A stretch of DNA of 19,928 bases from an uncultured Clostridia bacterium (GCA_947565865.1 CANOHT010000046.1:1-19928), one strand, 5' to 3'. Shown: positions 1 through 8,442, numbered from the stretch's first letter. Notes: generated by a model not told the origin, from the sequence alone. Numbers and translations: made by a program.

Positions 1-1230
1 GACGTAGGCGGGGAGGGTGTCGGCGGTGTAGGAGCCCTCGTAGAGCGCGGCCCAGACCACCCTGCCCAGAACCGCCTCCATCATGAACCGACACATATCA
101 TTGGCGATGCCGCAGCGAATCCCCAGCGCGGCATTGCCGAACCCATCGGCAAATGTGCCGGAGGCAACGACCACGCCGCCGTCTGCCCTGCGAACCGCCG
201 CCGTATAGACCTTTGCGGGGTCGGCGTCCAAATACTGCATCAGCGCGCTTGATTCAATCGTGACAAACCCGCTTCCGACGATGATTTGGGCGCTGGACGA
301 ATAAGCGCGCCATCGGTCGATGGTGTATTGATTGCCCGAGTAGCTGCTCTGCCCCCGCTGGTTCACCGGATGGCGGAAGTCGCTGTTGTCCAGCAGGTTG
401 TACACCCTGTCCCGCCGCGCCAGCGCCGTTTGCTCCGTCGTGGCGTCGGCGGCGGAAAGGGGGACATACGCGGCGGTGAGGGTGATGCTCCCATTCTGTG
501 CGCTTTGGCCGTTGATGGTCAAATTATCAATGGAGCCCGTTTCGCCTTTTTCTCCGCGCGGGATTCCAAGCAGCAGATTTTTCTTGCCGTCGGTATCCTC
601 CCAGGCTGCCGTTGGTGTGCTGCCGGGCGGAAGGGCGGTTGCGGAAGCCTCCAGAACATCAAAAAAAGCAGCGGCCTTTGTAGCCGCTTCTGCGGCGCTG
701 CTGGCTTCGTCGGCTTTTGTTTGAGCGTTGGATGCAGCGACAGCGGCAGCTTTTGCCTGTGCCTGCGTGTTGGCCGTGGCCGTGTTTGCGGCAGAAGTTG
801 CAGCCTCCATGGCCGCAATCTGCGCCAGAAGCTCATCCAGGCTGGGAATCAGTCCACCAGGATCGATCACCGAATCAGTTGTAGAACTGAGCACAGCCCC
901 TTCACCGTAAAAGATGGTGTTAATCTCAGCATGGGTGGACAGTCTGATGATGACAGCGACCCGCCCCGGCACCGTGTAGCTGCTGGCCGGGAGCGTTACC
1001 GAAGCCACATTGCCGGTAACGCTGCCATAGACTGGTACGGTCACGCCATCAGCGCGGATGACATAGGCCGCGCAGCCAGCCCATGTCAGGATCGCCGGGG
1101 TGCCGTCATCCAGCACCGCCACGCGGAAGGTGTGGGCTTGCTTATCCCCGGCAACAAACCACGGCGCAAGCCTCGTTTTGGCAAGTCCTGTGCCGAGATC
1201 AACTGTAAAATCAAGCGTTGTCTTTATCAT
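1..1230 (-). CDS. BppU-like baseplate / tail fibre protein (C-terminus outside window)
   Basis: The frame is open from the ATG at 1230 to the left edge (410 codons, no stop), so the C-terminus is missing. The first ~115 residues (starting MIKTTLDFTVDLG) resemble the BppU N-terminal domain of Gram-positive phage baseplates, which attaches fibres to the baseplate. An Ala-rich coiled coil follows at ~134-195, then a short Gly-rich GEKGETGS collagen-like stretch near 226. Next comes NLLDNSDFRHPVNQRG and a YTIDRWRAY segment near 280-310, a pattern common in host-binding fibres of Firmicutes phages. A GGAG lies ~10 nt before the ATG, and the start overlaps the preceding 54-codon gene by 20 nt. Expected role: a structural fibre or receptor-binding component. 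The family is confident; which end binds the host cannot be judged from this part. Confidence 0.85.
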   Translation of the reverse strand, partial: MIKTTLDFTVDLGTGLAKTRLAPWFVAGDKQAHTFRVAVLDDGTPAILTWAGCAAYVIRADGVTVPVYGSVTGNVASVTLPASSYTVPGRVAVIIRLSTHAEINTIFYGEGAVLSSTTDSVIDPGGLIPSLDELLAQIAAMEAATSAANTATANTQAQAKAAAVAASNAQTKADEASSAAEAATKAAAFFDVLEASATALPPGSTPTAAWEDTDGKKNLLLGIPRGEKGETGSIDNLTINGQSAQNGSITLTAAYVPLSAADATTEQTALARRDRVYNLLDNSDFRHPVNQRGQSSYSGNQYTIDRWRAYSSSAQIIVGSGFVTIESSALMQYLDADPAKVYTAAVRRADGGVVVASGTFADGFGNAALGIRCGIANDMCRFMMEAVLGRVVWAALYEGSYTADTLPAYV

Positions 1231-1375
1231 TGTTATCGCTCTCCGTCCGCCGCACGGCCTCTATCAGCACTTCCAGCTCTCGCATGGCGTACAGCATATG
1301 CTCCATGGCGTCCTTGCCACGGGTTCCCACCCTTTCAAGTGCCGCCAAGATGGCCACCAGCCTATCATACAGCAT
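1211..1375 (-). CDS. Small phage protein of unknown function (54 aa)
   Basis: The frame could start at 1537, but the ATG at 1375 is chosen because GGGAGG sits ~9 nt upstream and because residues before it are only the shadow of the 91-aa gene. The product (MLYDRLVAILAALERV...) is a single amphipathic helical stretch ending in an acidic, Asn/Asp-rich tail. It has no signal peptide and no clear membrane segment. It overlaps the upstream 91-aa gene by 11 nt and the fibre gene by 20 nt, which suggests translational coupling. Its place between the Tal-like hub and the BppU-like fibre suggests a baseplate accessory or chaperone role, but I do not recognise the family. Confidence 0.6.
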   Translation of the reverse strand: MLYDRLVAILAALERVGTRGKDAMEHMLYAMRELEVLIEAVRRTESDNNDKDNA

Positions 1376-1640
1376 CGGTTTTTTCCTCCCGAAGAAGAAT
1401 TTCAATGTTGCTCTCCAGTTTTTCGATTCGTCGGAGGTCGGTATAGCCATGAAATTCTTGTCTGTCGTTGCCGTCCCAGTCGTGGACGATGCTTTGGGTT
1501 GCAGCCGGATCGCCGAAGAACGCGGCGGCTTCCGCAACCGTCACGCTTTTTCTCGGCAGGCGAATCCACAAGAAACCGTCAGCCGCACCACAGTATGTGA
1601 CCTCCAAGCATGTACCGTCAGCCATGGTAATTTTGCGCAT
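1365..1640 (-). CDS. Small tail-module protein (91 aa), function unknown
   Basis: An AAGGAG lies ~6 nt before the ATG. The product starts MRKITMADGTCLEVTYCGAADG and looks like a compact beta-rich N-terminus. It then has an alpha segment (VTVAEAAAFFGDPAATQSIVH), a YTDLRRIE motif near residue 66, and a C-terminal helix. Proteins with this layout recur beside tail-fibre genes in Firmicutes siphophages; I recall the pattern but know of no assigned function. It overlaps the next gene by 11 nt and follows the hub gene by 15 nt, so it belongs to the same late operon. A baseplate accessory role is an inference from position alone. Confidence 0.75.
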   Translation of the reverse strand: MRKITMADGTCLEVTYCGAADGFLWIRLPRKSVTVAEAAAFFGDPAATQSIVHDWDGNDRQEFHGYTDLRRIEKLESNIEILLREEKTDAV

Positions 1641-1655
1641 AATGTCTCCTTGCGG

Positions 1656-3206
1656 TTACGTTCTCTCAGCCAAAACGTTAAATGTGTTCCCGTTAACAGT
1701 AATGGAGCGCCAATAGATTTGCTTTCCTTCCAGTCTTGCTATGGTGGCTTGCTCTACTGTGAGCCGCTGCACGGCGATACTCTTTGCCTGAGTAATACCT
1801 GTCACCAGATTGTCAAACCTTGCCTTTTGAGCTTCCAGCTGGGTGGCTGTAACGTAGCCAGAAAGATTGATGTGCTTGGCTTGGATTTTGACTTCTTCCT
1901 TTGTGGCGTTGATGCTGGATACCACGTTCCCCTCATCCACCACTTCCACCACCGCGCCATCACGGTTGACGTACATCCGCGCACCCTGCTTTAGGGTGAG
2001 TGTAGTCTTGCCGTTTTCGGTCACCGCGGTAAAAGCGCCGCCGACAATGCCGATGGTATCCTTGTCCTGCCACAGTTTGCTGGTGAGGACTTCTTCCACC
2101 TTGTCGGCCTGCTCTTTTAATTCGCACTGGCTTGACGTGGTGGCTTTGCCGCCGCCGCTTCCGCTGGCCTTGCTGGCCACAACATGCTGGATGGTTTTTC
2201 GTACCGTGGCCATGGTGACGCTGACTTGCTCGGGATGGAGCAGCGCGTCTTTGTAGCTTAGTTCGGTGATCCGCTCGGTGACGGTGATACCGTAGCGCGG
2301 CAGCGGAATACGGCAGCGCCGTCCAAGCACAAGCTTGTCCAGGCTTTCACCGGTAGCCTTGGATAGGTCAAGGCCAGTAAGCTGCACATTGACAACGGGC
2401 CGGGCATAGGTGTCCAGCAGCTTGGCCGCCCAGGCTTTGAGCAAGCCGGCGTCCCGGATGCTGTTGTCCGTCACCGTTTTGGAGATAACGCCATACTGTG
2501 CAACGTTTTTTTGCAGGTACACGCTGCCGCCGTTGACGCTGGCAATGGACAGGTTTTTCAGTCCCACGGGATAGACCCGCGTGGCCATGTCAGTGGTGCT
2601 GACAGTCATTTTCAGGCTGTCGATGTTGCGGCTCATGCGCATTTCGGCGGATACGTCGTTGGTCTGGTGGACAAGGGACACTTTCCACGGCAGCGACGAT
2701 TGGTCAAAGCTCCAACGGCAATCCTCAACCGATTCCGTCAGCGCCTCCATGGCCTGATAGAGCGTAGCATTGGTAAAGCTCCACCCCTCGGCCACGCTGA
2801 ACTCGCATGTGCCGGGCTGCCATATGATCCCGCCCTGCTGCTGGGAAAGGATCGTTGCCATGGCCGTGGCGATGCCGACCGTCTGGGTTGTCCCGCCCAG
2901 GTTCGCGGGCCGCCATTCGCCGTACAGGATGGCGTTTTGCAGCAGGCCGAAGCCGTGCTCCAGCTGAATCACCCGCAGACCCGTGCGGTAATCACTCTGA
3001 ATGCTCTTAACGTAGCACACCATGGCGCTGCCGTCTGGGCACCATACACGCACCCAGGCACCGCAGGCGATGTCCGGCACCGTCTCATCCACGGTCACGG
3101 TTGCGCTGCTCAGGCCCTCCAGGCGTAGGTTGATGGACAGCGCGCGGGGAAAAATCACCGCCGCCACCATCATCGTTTGACCACTCAGCAGCTCCACTCG
3201 GGCCAT
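1656..3206 (-). CDS. Tail-associated hub (Tal-like) / phage minor structural protein
   Basis: This is the large gene directly after Dit, the usual place of the baseplate hub (Tal / gp27-like) in siphophages. The N-terminal ~350 residues follow the hub plan of beta domains with a central region containing KMTVSTTDMATRVYPVG, a segment typical of Firmicutes minor structural proteins. The last ~130 residues form a beta/helical tail (NLSGYVTATQLEAQK...), ending ITVNGNTFNVLAERT. At 516 aa it is short, and no peptidase or lysozyme domain is seen, so it is probably a hub without its own cell-wall enzyme. The ATG at 3206 is preferred over the GTG at 3215, because GGGAGG lies 8 nt before the ATG and overlaps the GTG. 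The Dit stop and this start share one base (TGATG). Confidence 0.85.
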   Translation of the reverse strand: MARVELLSGQTMMVAAVIFPRALSINLRLEGLSSATVTVDETVPDIACGAWVRVWCPDGSAMVCYVKSIQSDYRTGLRVIQLEHGFGLLQNAILYGEWRPANLGGTTQTVGIATAMATILSQQQGGIIWQPGTCEFSVAEGWSFTNATLYQAMEALTESVEDCRWSFDQSSLPWKVSLVHQTNDVSAEMRMSRNIDSLKMTVSTTDMATRVYPVGLKNLSIASVNGGSVYLQKNVAQYGVISKTVTDNSIRDAGLLKAWAAKLLDTYARPVVNVQLTGLDLSKATGESLDKLVLGRRCRIPLPRYGITVTERITELSYKDALLHPEQVSVTMATVRKTIQHVVASKASGSGGGKATTSSQCELKEQADKVEEVLTSKLWQDKDTIGIVGGAFTAVTENGKTTLTLKQGARMYVNRDGAVVEVVDEGNVVSSINATKEEVKIQAKHINLSGYVTATQLEAQKARFDNLVTGITQAKSIAVQRLTVEQATIARLEGKQIYWRSITVNGNTFNVLAERT

Positions 3207-4006
3207 CAGTACCACCTCCCATAGCTGTACAGCTCCACAGTGCCGGGAGCATCCGTCTTGATGGTCACATCCGCCCCGCCTGGCGGTATGGTCAGATAGT
3301 CAGCGCTATCATAGGTCATATGGCTTAGATAGCTGAGGCGGCCCGCCGTGGCCGTCAACAGGTCGCGACGGTCAAATCCGATCTGAAAGGTTTGGCGGGC
3401 CGGTATACCCATCCCGGAAAACTGGAAGATTTCCCGTGAGGTGGACGCCTTCACCCAGCTAAGGCTTGATCCCGCCGTCACGTTGAGCCACAGCTTGCTC
3501 GGCGCGGTTCCGACGTTGGGGACGCGCACCGACTGGGCCCCATTGGCGGCTATGCTGACGGTCTGCCGCTGCGCCGCCTCCGCCTGCCACAGTGGAACGT
3601 CATATGCCCGCCAGGTAATGGAGATGGGCTGCGTCCACTTGTACAGTGTGCCGGGTTTGGGCAGTTCGACGCAGCGGCACCACAGATAGCGTCCGGGCCG
3701 GTAATTGAGGGTCAGCCGGCATCCTGGTGTGGTATTGCCTTCGCCCTGGGTCGCCCAAAGGACAACCCTGTCCAGCAGCATCGCCCGACGCTCCAAATCA
3801 CGGGGCAGAGCAATGGCCAGGAGCAGCGTCACGTCGATGGTGCGCTGTTCCATGGCGTCCACATGCTGACCGATGGGCCGTCCCAGGCCGCTGGCCGTAA
3901 GCTGTCGCTGCACAGAACCTTCCTGCACCTCAACCGCCACTACGTCGGGGTCAATCGACATCAGCGGCACCCCATTGATGGCGATTTCCGCCGCCGTCCG
4001 CCTCAT
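3206..4006 (-). CDS. Distal tail protein (Dit)
   Basis: The product (266 aa) opens with an INGVPLMSIDPDVVAVEV strand pattern and ends with a C-terminal beta domain (VTIKTDAPGTVELYSYGRW). The N-terminal half contains the WATQGEGNTTPGCRLTLNYRPGRYLWCR belt-like region typical of Dit ring proteins. Dit forms the hexameric ring that joins the tail tube to the baseplate. Length and position between tape measure and hub match the family. AAAGGAG precedes the ATG by ~7 nt, and only 19 nt separate it from the tape-measure stop. Confidence 0.85.
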   Translation of the reverse strand: MRRTAAEIAINGVPLMSIDPDVVAVEVQEGSVQRQLTASGLGRPIGQHVDAMEQRTIDVTLLLAIALPRDLERRAMLLDRVVLWATQGEGNTTPGCRLTLNYRPGRYLWCRCVELPKPGTLYKWTQPISITWRAYDVPLWQAEAAQRQTVSIAANGAQSVRVPNVGTAPSKLWLNVTAGSSLSWVKASTSREIFQFSGMGIPARQTFQIGFDRRDLLTATAGRLSYLSHMTYDSADYLTIPPGGADVTIKTDAPGTVELYSYGRWY

Positions 4007-4025
4007 GCCTTTTCTCCTTTCGTTT

Positions 4026-6191
4026 TTACTGCACCGTCACAGCATCCTGGGCAAGGTAGGTGCTGACATACCCGGCAATGGTGTTGCCGTCCAGCATGAC
4101 AGTCATGCCGCGCATACCGTCCCTCACGCCTTGCTGGGCTGCTGTGCGCATCTTGTCCATTTGGGCGCTGCTCTTTTCGTCATCCTTGCTCTTGTTCTGG
4201 TTGGTGTCCATGTACTTTTGCAGGTAGCTGTCCATGGTTCGCCAGAAAATATCGGGCAAATCCATGGAATCCTTGTCCATGGTCTGGAACATCTCATAGA
4301 TGTGGTTGATAAGGTCGCTGTCGTTGTCCGTTATTCCTCGCAGTTCTTCAATGGCCCCGGATCGCGATCCACGGGCGATCGGGAACCAGTCGTTACGGTA
4401 ATCGTCCCACCACTGTTCCAGTGTGGATTGCATCGGAGACCAGGACGCTTCCTGCGCCGCTTTTTCTCTAAACGTCATGGGTGTACCGTCTTCATTGACG
4501 GGGATACCTGGCAGGACATTGCCGTTTTTATCGTAGATGCCACCATCAACCGTGTCTCTTACATGTGTGCTGATTGATGTGAAGGCGGCAAGAGGTGCCA
4601 GCTTTGCAAGCCACTTGATTCCTCTCATTGAGGCCATACCAGCGCCAGCCAGCCAGCTGCCCGCCCCGCTCCCTGCAGCGCCTGCTGCCGCTTTCCCAGC
4701 CCCCCAGCCCATGGCTTTTTTTAGCATCGCGATATTGATGAGGTTCACGCCGACATCCGCAGCGGTGCCGGCCCAGTCGCCAACACCTCGCCCAGTGGTA
4801 GCCTCCACGCCCAGGTCAATGGCTTTGTACCGCAACCACTTGCTCAGGACGCCGATGATAGTATCGGCATTGTTGGCAATCCAGTCCAGCAGTTTACCGA
4901 AGGCGTCCAGGCCGCGCCCGATGGCCTGGACCGTCTCATTGTCCGATGCCTTGAAGGCGTCGGAAATATCCTGTATCCAGGCGCCGAGATTGCTTAGAGC
5001 CTGTTCCGCGTCTTCGGTCAGCGCCTCGATTTTCACGGTCAGGTCTGCGGTCAGTTCCTTCCGGGTTTCGCCGTCCGGGGCCTGGAAGATTCGATACACC
5101 GTGTCCAGGATGTCCACGGCGTCATCGGTCAGACCGATGAAGTTCAGCTTGACCGCCAGCTCTCCGCCGATGTAATCCTTGAAAGCGGTGTAAAAGGTGG
5201 TTAGCTTATCCACCGCTTTGCCGGTCTCATCCAGCATGTCAATGTTGCCGCCGACGGCGGGGCCGCTGTACGTCGAGACAACGCTCCAGTCCTCCAGCGT
5301 GGATGAAATGGATGCGCCGGACTTGCCGAAAAGATCGGTGATGATCTTGCCGTTGGTCTGGCCCGTCTCGCTTAGACGGTTCATCACGGCCATCCAGTAA
5401 TCCCAATGGCTGGCATAATCTTTTTCGTTGATGCCAAGGCTTTTCAGGGCCTTGGTTGTTTCTTTGGTGCCGGCGTGGGTACGGTTCACCAATTGCTGAA
5501 TCGACGTGGACAAGACCGAGGAATCATGCCCGGTGGTTCCAGCGCCCAGCATGATCCTCTCGATTTCGGCGCTGTCGCCGCCCCACATCGCTTGCAGCTC
5601 TTTGTAATTGCCAACGCGCCCCCATGCGCCGCTCATCAAGCTGTACATATCACCATACAGCTTTTTGACGGTGTTGGCTGTGGCGTCAAAGGCACCGCCA
5701 ACCGCCCCAGCGATGTTTTTGGCCGTGGCAACAGTATCTTTCAGCACATCGTTGAAGGATACCGTGGCCTGCATAGCCTTGTCGGTGGAAGCATCCGCGC
5801 CTTTGGTAGCCTCATCGAAGACCTCCATTGTCTTGGTGGCCGTTTCAAGGCTTTTGTACATGTTGTTCAGTACGTCGTTGGACTTGGTCAGCTTGTCGGC
5901 CCATTGCGCTTGCACAGCCGTGTTTTCCGGGTATTGCTTCTTGGCCTGTCCAAGCGCTTTTTCAAGCGTGGCCACCACTTTTTCCTGCTGCTTGATCTGC
6001 TGTACAAGCGTCTTGGATTTCGCGGTTGCCTTGTCCTGCGCCGAAGCGTTTCTGCCCATTTCAGCCGTTGTGATCGACAGTCCCTGTTTGAGCTTCTTGA
6101 TGGCGTCATAAGCCTGATCCAGTTCCGCCTTAAACTCTTTTTCGCCGTCAAGCACCAGTTTGGTGGAAATGGTGTTACCTTTGCTTGCCAA
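4026..6191 (-). CDS. Tail tape measure protein
   Basis: The product (721 aa) has a long N-terminal coiled coil (~20-125, rich in K, E, Q, A), a central globular or helical region, and a hydrophobic Gly/Ala-rich stretch at roughly 470-540 (KKAMGWGAGKAAAGAAG). This is the usual layout of a tape measure, whose length sets tail length and whose hydrophobic part helps DNA pass the membrane. At ~0.15 nm per residue it predicts a tail near 110 nm (family rule, not measured). The start is TTG at 6191: an in-frame TAG lies four codons upstream and there is no nearby ATG. The Shine-Dalgarno is weak (AGGTAGGCGG). The start overlaps the end of the tail-chaperone extension by 17 nt, so coupling to the frameshift product is plausible. 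Confidence 0.9.
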   Translation of the reverse strand: MASKGNTISTKLVLDGEKEFKAELDQAYDAIKKLKQGLSITTAEMGRNASAQDKATAKSKTLVQQIKQQEKVVATLEKALGQAKKQYPENTAVQAQWADKLTKSNDVLNNMYKSLETATKTMEVFDEATKGADASTDKAMQATVSFNDVLKDTVATAKNIAGAVGGAFDATANTVKKLYGDMYSLMSGAWGRVGNYKELQAMWGGDSAEIERIMLGAGTTGHDSSVLSTSIQQLVNRTHAGTKETTKALKSLGINEKDYASHWDYWMAVMNRLSETGQTNGKIITDLFGKSGASISSTLEDWSVVSTYSGPAVGGNIDMLDETGKAVDKLTTFYTAFKDYIGGELAVKLNFIGLTDDAVDILDTVYRIFQAPDGETRKELTADLTVKIEALTEDAEQALSNLGAWIQDISDAFKASDNETVQAIGRGLDAFGKLLDWIANNADTIIGVLSKWLRYKAIDLGVEATTGRGVGDWAGTAADVGVNLINIAMLKKAMGWGAGKAAAGAAGSGAGSWLAGAGMASMRGIKWLAKLAPLAAFTSISTHVRDTVDGGIYDKNGNVLPGIPVNEDGTPMTFREKAAQEASWSPMQSTLEQWWDDYRNDWFPIARGSRSGAIEELRGITDNDSDLINHIYEMFQTMDKDSMDLPDIFWRTMDSYLQKYMDTNQNKSKDDEKSSAQMDKMRTAAQQGVRDGMRGMTVMLDGNTIAGYVSTYLAQDAVTVQ

Positions 6192-6357
6192 AAAGACCGC
6201 CTACCTTTCCCGCCGCGCTGATGGCCGCCATGCTTTGATCGTACTTCATCCGACGCTGAAAGCAATCCAGAATAAAACCGGGGACAAGCTCCCGCATTTC
6301 ATCATACCGCAGCCCGGCAATCAGGCCATAGGCGTAGATTTGGCGCGTGGAGATCAT
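6175..6357 (-). CDS. Tail assembly chaperone T-domain (probable frameshift extension)
   Basis: This frame encodes 60 residues from ATG 6357 (MISTRQIYAYGLIAGLRYDEMRE..., then RRMKYDQ), a sequence type often found just before the tape measure in Firmicutes phages. No Shine-Dalgarno precedes the ATG; upstream is only CCGGGGC. The frame is also open upstream through the A7 tract at 6372-6378 of the previous gene. This is the G / G-T arrangement of phage tail chaperones, in which the second domain is usually made only as a fusion and binds the tape measure. Independent initiation, or re-initiation after the stop 8 nt away, is the alternative. The C-terminus overlaps the tape-measure start by 17 nt. 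Confidence 0.75.
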   Translation of the reverse strand: MISTRQIYAYGLIAGLRYDEMRELVPGFILDCFQRRMKYDQSMAAISAAGKVGGLFGKQR

Positions 6358-6364
6358 GCCCCGG

Positions 6365-6712
6365 TCAGTCGTTTTTTTCCAGTTCTTCCAGGTAGGCGTC
6401 CTTCGGCGTGTCCTTGGTCTCGCTGTCGCATTCCGTCTTCATGCTGTCTTCCACCGCGCCGTTCAGCGCGGCAGACAGGGCACGGAAGCCGAGCATGGTC
6501 ATGTCCCGGAAATCTTCCCGGGCCACATGAATTTCCCGGCCCTCGTGCCGTGCGGCGGCGTTGATGGCCATGACCATCACATCCGTGATTTCGGCGGTCT
6601 TGCCACCGGCCAGAGCCTTCATCATATCGCCGTACTTTTCTTCGGCCTGCTCCAGGACGCCCATATCCACCCGGAGGGTGTAGTCCTTGCCGTTGATCGT
6701 TACTTTACGCAT
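6365..6712 (-). CDS. Tail assembly chaperone (gpG-like)
   Basis: The product (115 aa) starts MRKVTINGKDYTLRVDMG, has a helical centre with EKYGDMMKALAGG, and ends in an acidic tail YLEELEKND. It sits between the major tail protein and the tape measure, the fixed position of gpG-type chaperones. The ATG at 6712 is chosen over 6727: AAGGAG ends 6 nt before it, and the upstream ATG would place that Shine-Dalgarno inside the gene. It overlaps the major tail gene by 8 nt. Just before the stop is GAA AAA AAC GAC TGA, whose A7 run is the proposed recoding site. Confidence 0.85.
   Translation of the reverse strand: MRKVTINGKDYTLRVDMGVLEQAEEKYGDMMKALAGGKTAEITDVMVMAINAAARHEGREIHVAREDFRDMTMLGFRALSAALNGAVEDSMKTECDSETKDTPKDAYLEELEKND
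6372..6378 (-). promoter_or_regulatory. Probable programmed frameshift site (A7) in tail chaperone
   Basis: Seven consecutive A residues on the coding strand, read GAA AAA AAC in the zero frame, lie three codons before the stop. The downstream domain is in the frame reached by +1 or -2. That frame has no stop from the tract to the TAA at the end of the T-domain. The -1 frame ends after five codons, so classic -1 slippage cannot make the long product even though A AAA AAC is a -1 heptamer. +1 would give ...EK-TTDRGMISTR; -2 would add one Lys. Homologous switches of -1, +1 and -2 type are known in tail chaperones of dsDNA phages. Confidence 0.65.
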
Positions 6713-7322
6713 TGCCCTCTCCTTCATTTGCCGTGATGTTCGCCTTGGCTTTGAGCCACGTCACCGCAGCAGCTTCAGTGTCAAAGGTCTGCGTGGCCTG
6801 ATAGCGCACCGTGCCGCTGTCATCCACCACAACGCCCATGATGGTGCCATCCAGGTCGGTGGTCTCGTAGCTGATGGTTTCGCCCCGGGTGGTGGCGTTG
6901 TCGCTGGGCTGGGTAAACTGCACTTTGTACAGCCATACGCCCTGATACTGCTTCACACCGCTCATCACCAGGCAGCGGATGAAGCCGTAGCCCACCAGCG
7001 GCGGGTTGGCATCCGTGCGGATCAAATCTTTCGGGCCGCTGCCGCCGCCCGAATCCTCCATGTCGCCAAGCATCAGCTTGCGCAGATCGTCCGTCAGGCC
7101 GCCGACGGTTGGCGTCACCGTACCGCCGGATAGGGGCCGGTCGCTTTCCGCCAGCTTGTCATCCAGGTACAGCGTCTGATCGCCATAGTTCCAGGAGATG
7201 TTCACCGCCGCCAGACCGCTACCGCCTGTAACCTCCCGGCCAGGCCCGTACACCACGGGACTGCCGTCCACGCTGCTGGTAATAGGCGCGATCATCTGCC
7301 GCTTAACACCGATTTTTGCCAT
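6705..7322 (-). CDS. Major tail (tube) protein
   Basis: The product (205 aa) begins MAKIGVKRQMIAPITS and has the beta-rich layout of Firmicutes siphophage tube proteins of the phi13 type. A mid segment covers LVGYGFIRCLVMSGVKQY, followed by a strand with YKVQFTQPSDNATTRGE. ETTDLDGTIMGVV lies near residue 152, and the C-terminal helix TEAAAVTWLKAKANI is a usual ending. It polymerises into the tail tube. An excellent AAGGAGG lies 8 nt before the ATG, consistent with high expression. It follows the HK97-gp10-like gene by only 3 nt. Confidence 0.9.
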   Translation of the reverse strand: MAKIGVKRQMIAPITSSVDGSPVVYGPGREVTGGSGLAAVNISWNYGDQTLYLDDKLAESDRPLSGGTVTPTVGGLTDDLRKLMLGDMEDSGGGSGPKDLIRTDANPPLVGYGFIRCLVMSGVKQYQGVWLYKVQFTQPSDNATTRGETISYETTDLDGTIMGVVVDDSGTVRYQATQTFDTEAAAVTWLKAKANITANEGEGNA

Positions 7323-7325
7323 GGG

Positions 7326-7787
7326 CTATCCCTCCTTGTTGATGATTTCATCAAATTTTCGCTGCATTGCTTCCTCCGATGATTCCTTGGCCATCGTTTC
7401 AGCAATGGTTATGAAGAAGTCGCCGCTTTTCCTGGTGCCCTTTTTCACCTTCCGTTTTTGGGCGGCAGCGCCTTTTTTTCTTTTTCGTCCCGCATGCGCT
7501 ACAATGGCCTTCTTCATGTTGGATACGCCGCGACTGTCATTCCCCATCGGATACACAAATATGTGCGCGCCATCCTTGGCGGTTACCTTCATCGCTGTCA
7601 TGCCAACAGCATCTCTCATTTGCCCGGTTCGGGTGTGTCGCTCTGCAGTCATCTTTTTCCAGGTTTTCACATACTCCGCGCCGCCTGCCTGAAGAATAGC
7701 CTCAACTTCTTTCTCCGACAGTCGTTTCCCGGTTTTCCGAAGGTTGGCCATCGCTTCATTCAAGCCCTTTGTATCCAGTTTGGGCAT
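7326..7787 (-). CDS. HK97 gp10-like head-tail joining protein
   Basis: The product (153 aa) starts MPKLDTKGLNEAMANLRKTG. It has the family's pattern of an N-terminal amphipathic helix, then AEYVKTWKKMTAERHTRTGQ, the T-R-T-G-Q-x-R-D type motif of HK97 gp10 proteins. A highly basic Lys/Arg region follows (residues ~98-120: RKRKKGAAAQKRKVKKGTRK). The basic stretch is unusually dense and may contact DNA or the tail terminator ring. It lies between a small completion protein and the major tail protein, as expected. GAGG about 10 nt upstream supports the ATG. Confidence 0.8.
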   Translation of the reverse strand: MPKLDTKGLNEAMANLRKTGKRLSEKEVEAILQAGGAEYVKTWKKMTAERHTRTGQMRDAVGMTAMKVTAKDGAHIFVYPMGNDSRGVSNMKKAIVAHAGRKRKKGAAAQKRKVKKGTRKSGDFFITIAETMAKESSEEAMQRKFDEIINKEG

Positions 7788-7789
7788 GG

Positions 7790-8101
7790 TTACACCGCCT
7801 CGCAGTCGAACGTGTGGATAATAATGCCGTATTCATGGTCGTACTCCACCGCGTGGCTCCAGCTGATGTCAGCATGGTCGAAGGCCTGCTCCAGCTTGTC
7901 GGCCACAGGGTCATACTCCTGGCGGGTCACACGGTGTACGGTAAAATTCCACCCGCCCGCGTGGGCATCATCCAGAGCAAAGCTGGAATGCTTGTATTCC
8001 TGCCACACCGTGTAATCAAGGTCGCCGTTATCGGGCGCGGCGTAATGGCTTGCCTTAGGGTCAACCTCGGTGATAACGTCCCGGATGTCCAATAGGGTCA
8101 T
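7790..8101 (-). CDS. Tail completion / minor head-tail protein
   Basis: The product (103 aa) starts MTLLDIRDVITEV and ends EYDHEYGIIIHTFDCEAV. It contains VHRVTRQEYDPVADKLEQAFDHADI, a fold-like helix between two strand regions, as in small tail-terminator or completion proteins that cap the tail. It is acidic, His-rich and soluble. ATG 8101 overlaps the previous stop as ATGA. Its position between connector genes and the gp10-like gene supports a neck or tail-completion role; the exact subfamily is uncertain. Confidence 0.7.
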   Translation of the reverse strand: MTLLDIRDVITEVDPKASHYAAPDNGDLDYTVWQEYKHSSFALDDAHAGGWNFTVHRVTRQEYDPVADKLEQAFDHADISWSHAVEYDHEYGIIIHTFDCEAV

Positions 8102-8442
8102 GTCTCCACCGCCTCCAGTTCCAGGTCAGTGATGGGGATGCCGTCCTCATCGCTGCCATGATAGATGCGGATGATGTCATACAGCGACTGGCCGTCCGCG
8201 CTATCCACATCCGCCAGCGCCACCCGGTCATGGACACCAATTGCCCGGTTTTGCAGCACCCGTATTTTGTTGGAGATGATCGTGTCCTCTGCATAGGCTG
8301 TTGCATACTTTGGCGCGGATGAAAAATTGAGCGTCTTATACCATCCTTGGTCATACGCCGTGTGACTGTATACAGGCATATTGCCCTGCTTCGCCACATC
8401 GGTAGCCCTGAATACCGTGCAAATCCCGTCATCCAGAATCAT
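8098..8442 (-). CDS. Head-tail adaptor / head closure protein
   Basis: The product (114 aa, MILDDGICTVFRATDVAKQGNM...) has a beta-rich N-terminus with TVFRAT and an Asp-rich C-terminal half (DVDSADGQSLYDIIRIYHGSDEDG). Its length and its place immediately after a gp6-like connector match the head-closure or stopper protein of siphophage necks. The start overlaps the connector gene by 14 nt, with AGGTGG 7 nt upstream. The family assignment rests mostly on synteny; the sequence alone would only say phage neck protein. Confidence 0.65.
   Translation of the reverse strand: MILDDGICTVFRATDVAKQGNMPVYSHTAYDQGWYKTLNFSSAPKYATAYAEDTIISNKIRVLQNRAIGVHDRVALADVDSADGQSLYDIIRIYHGSDEDGIPITDLELEAVET

Noticed and set aside
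286..1446. 386-codon plus-strand open frame
   Set aside because: Shadow of the BppU-like fibre gene on the minus strand, which has domain features and runs through the left edge.
6365..6378. Standard -1 frameshift at A AAA AAC
   Set aside because: The -1 frame meets TGA after five codons, so it cannot make the T-domain fusion.
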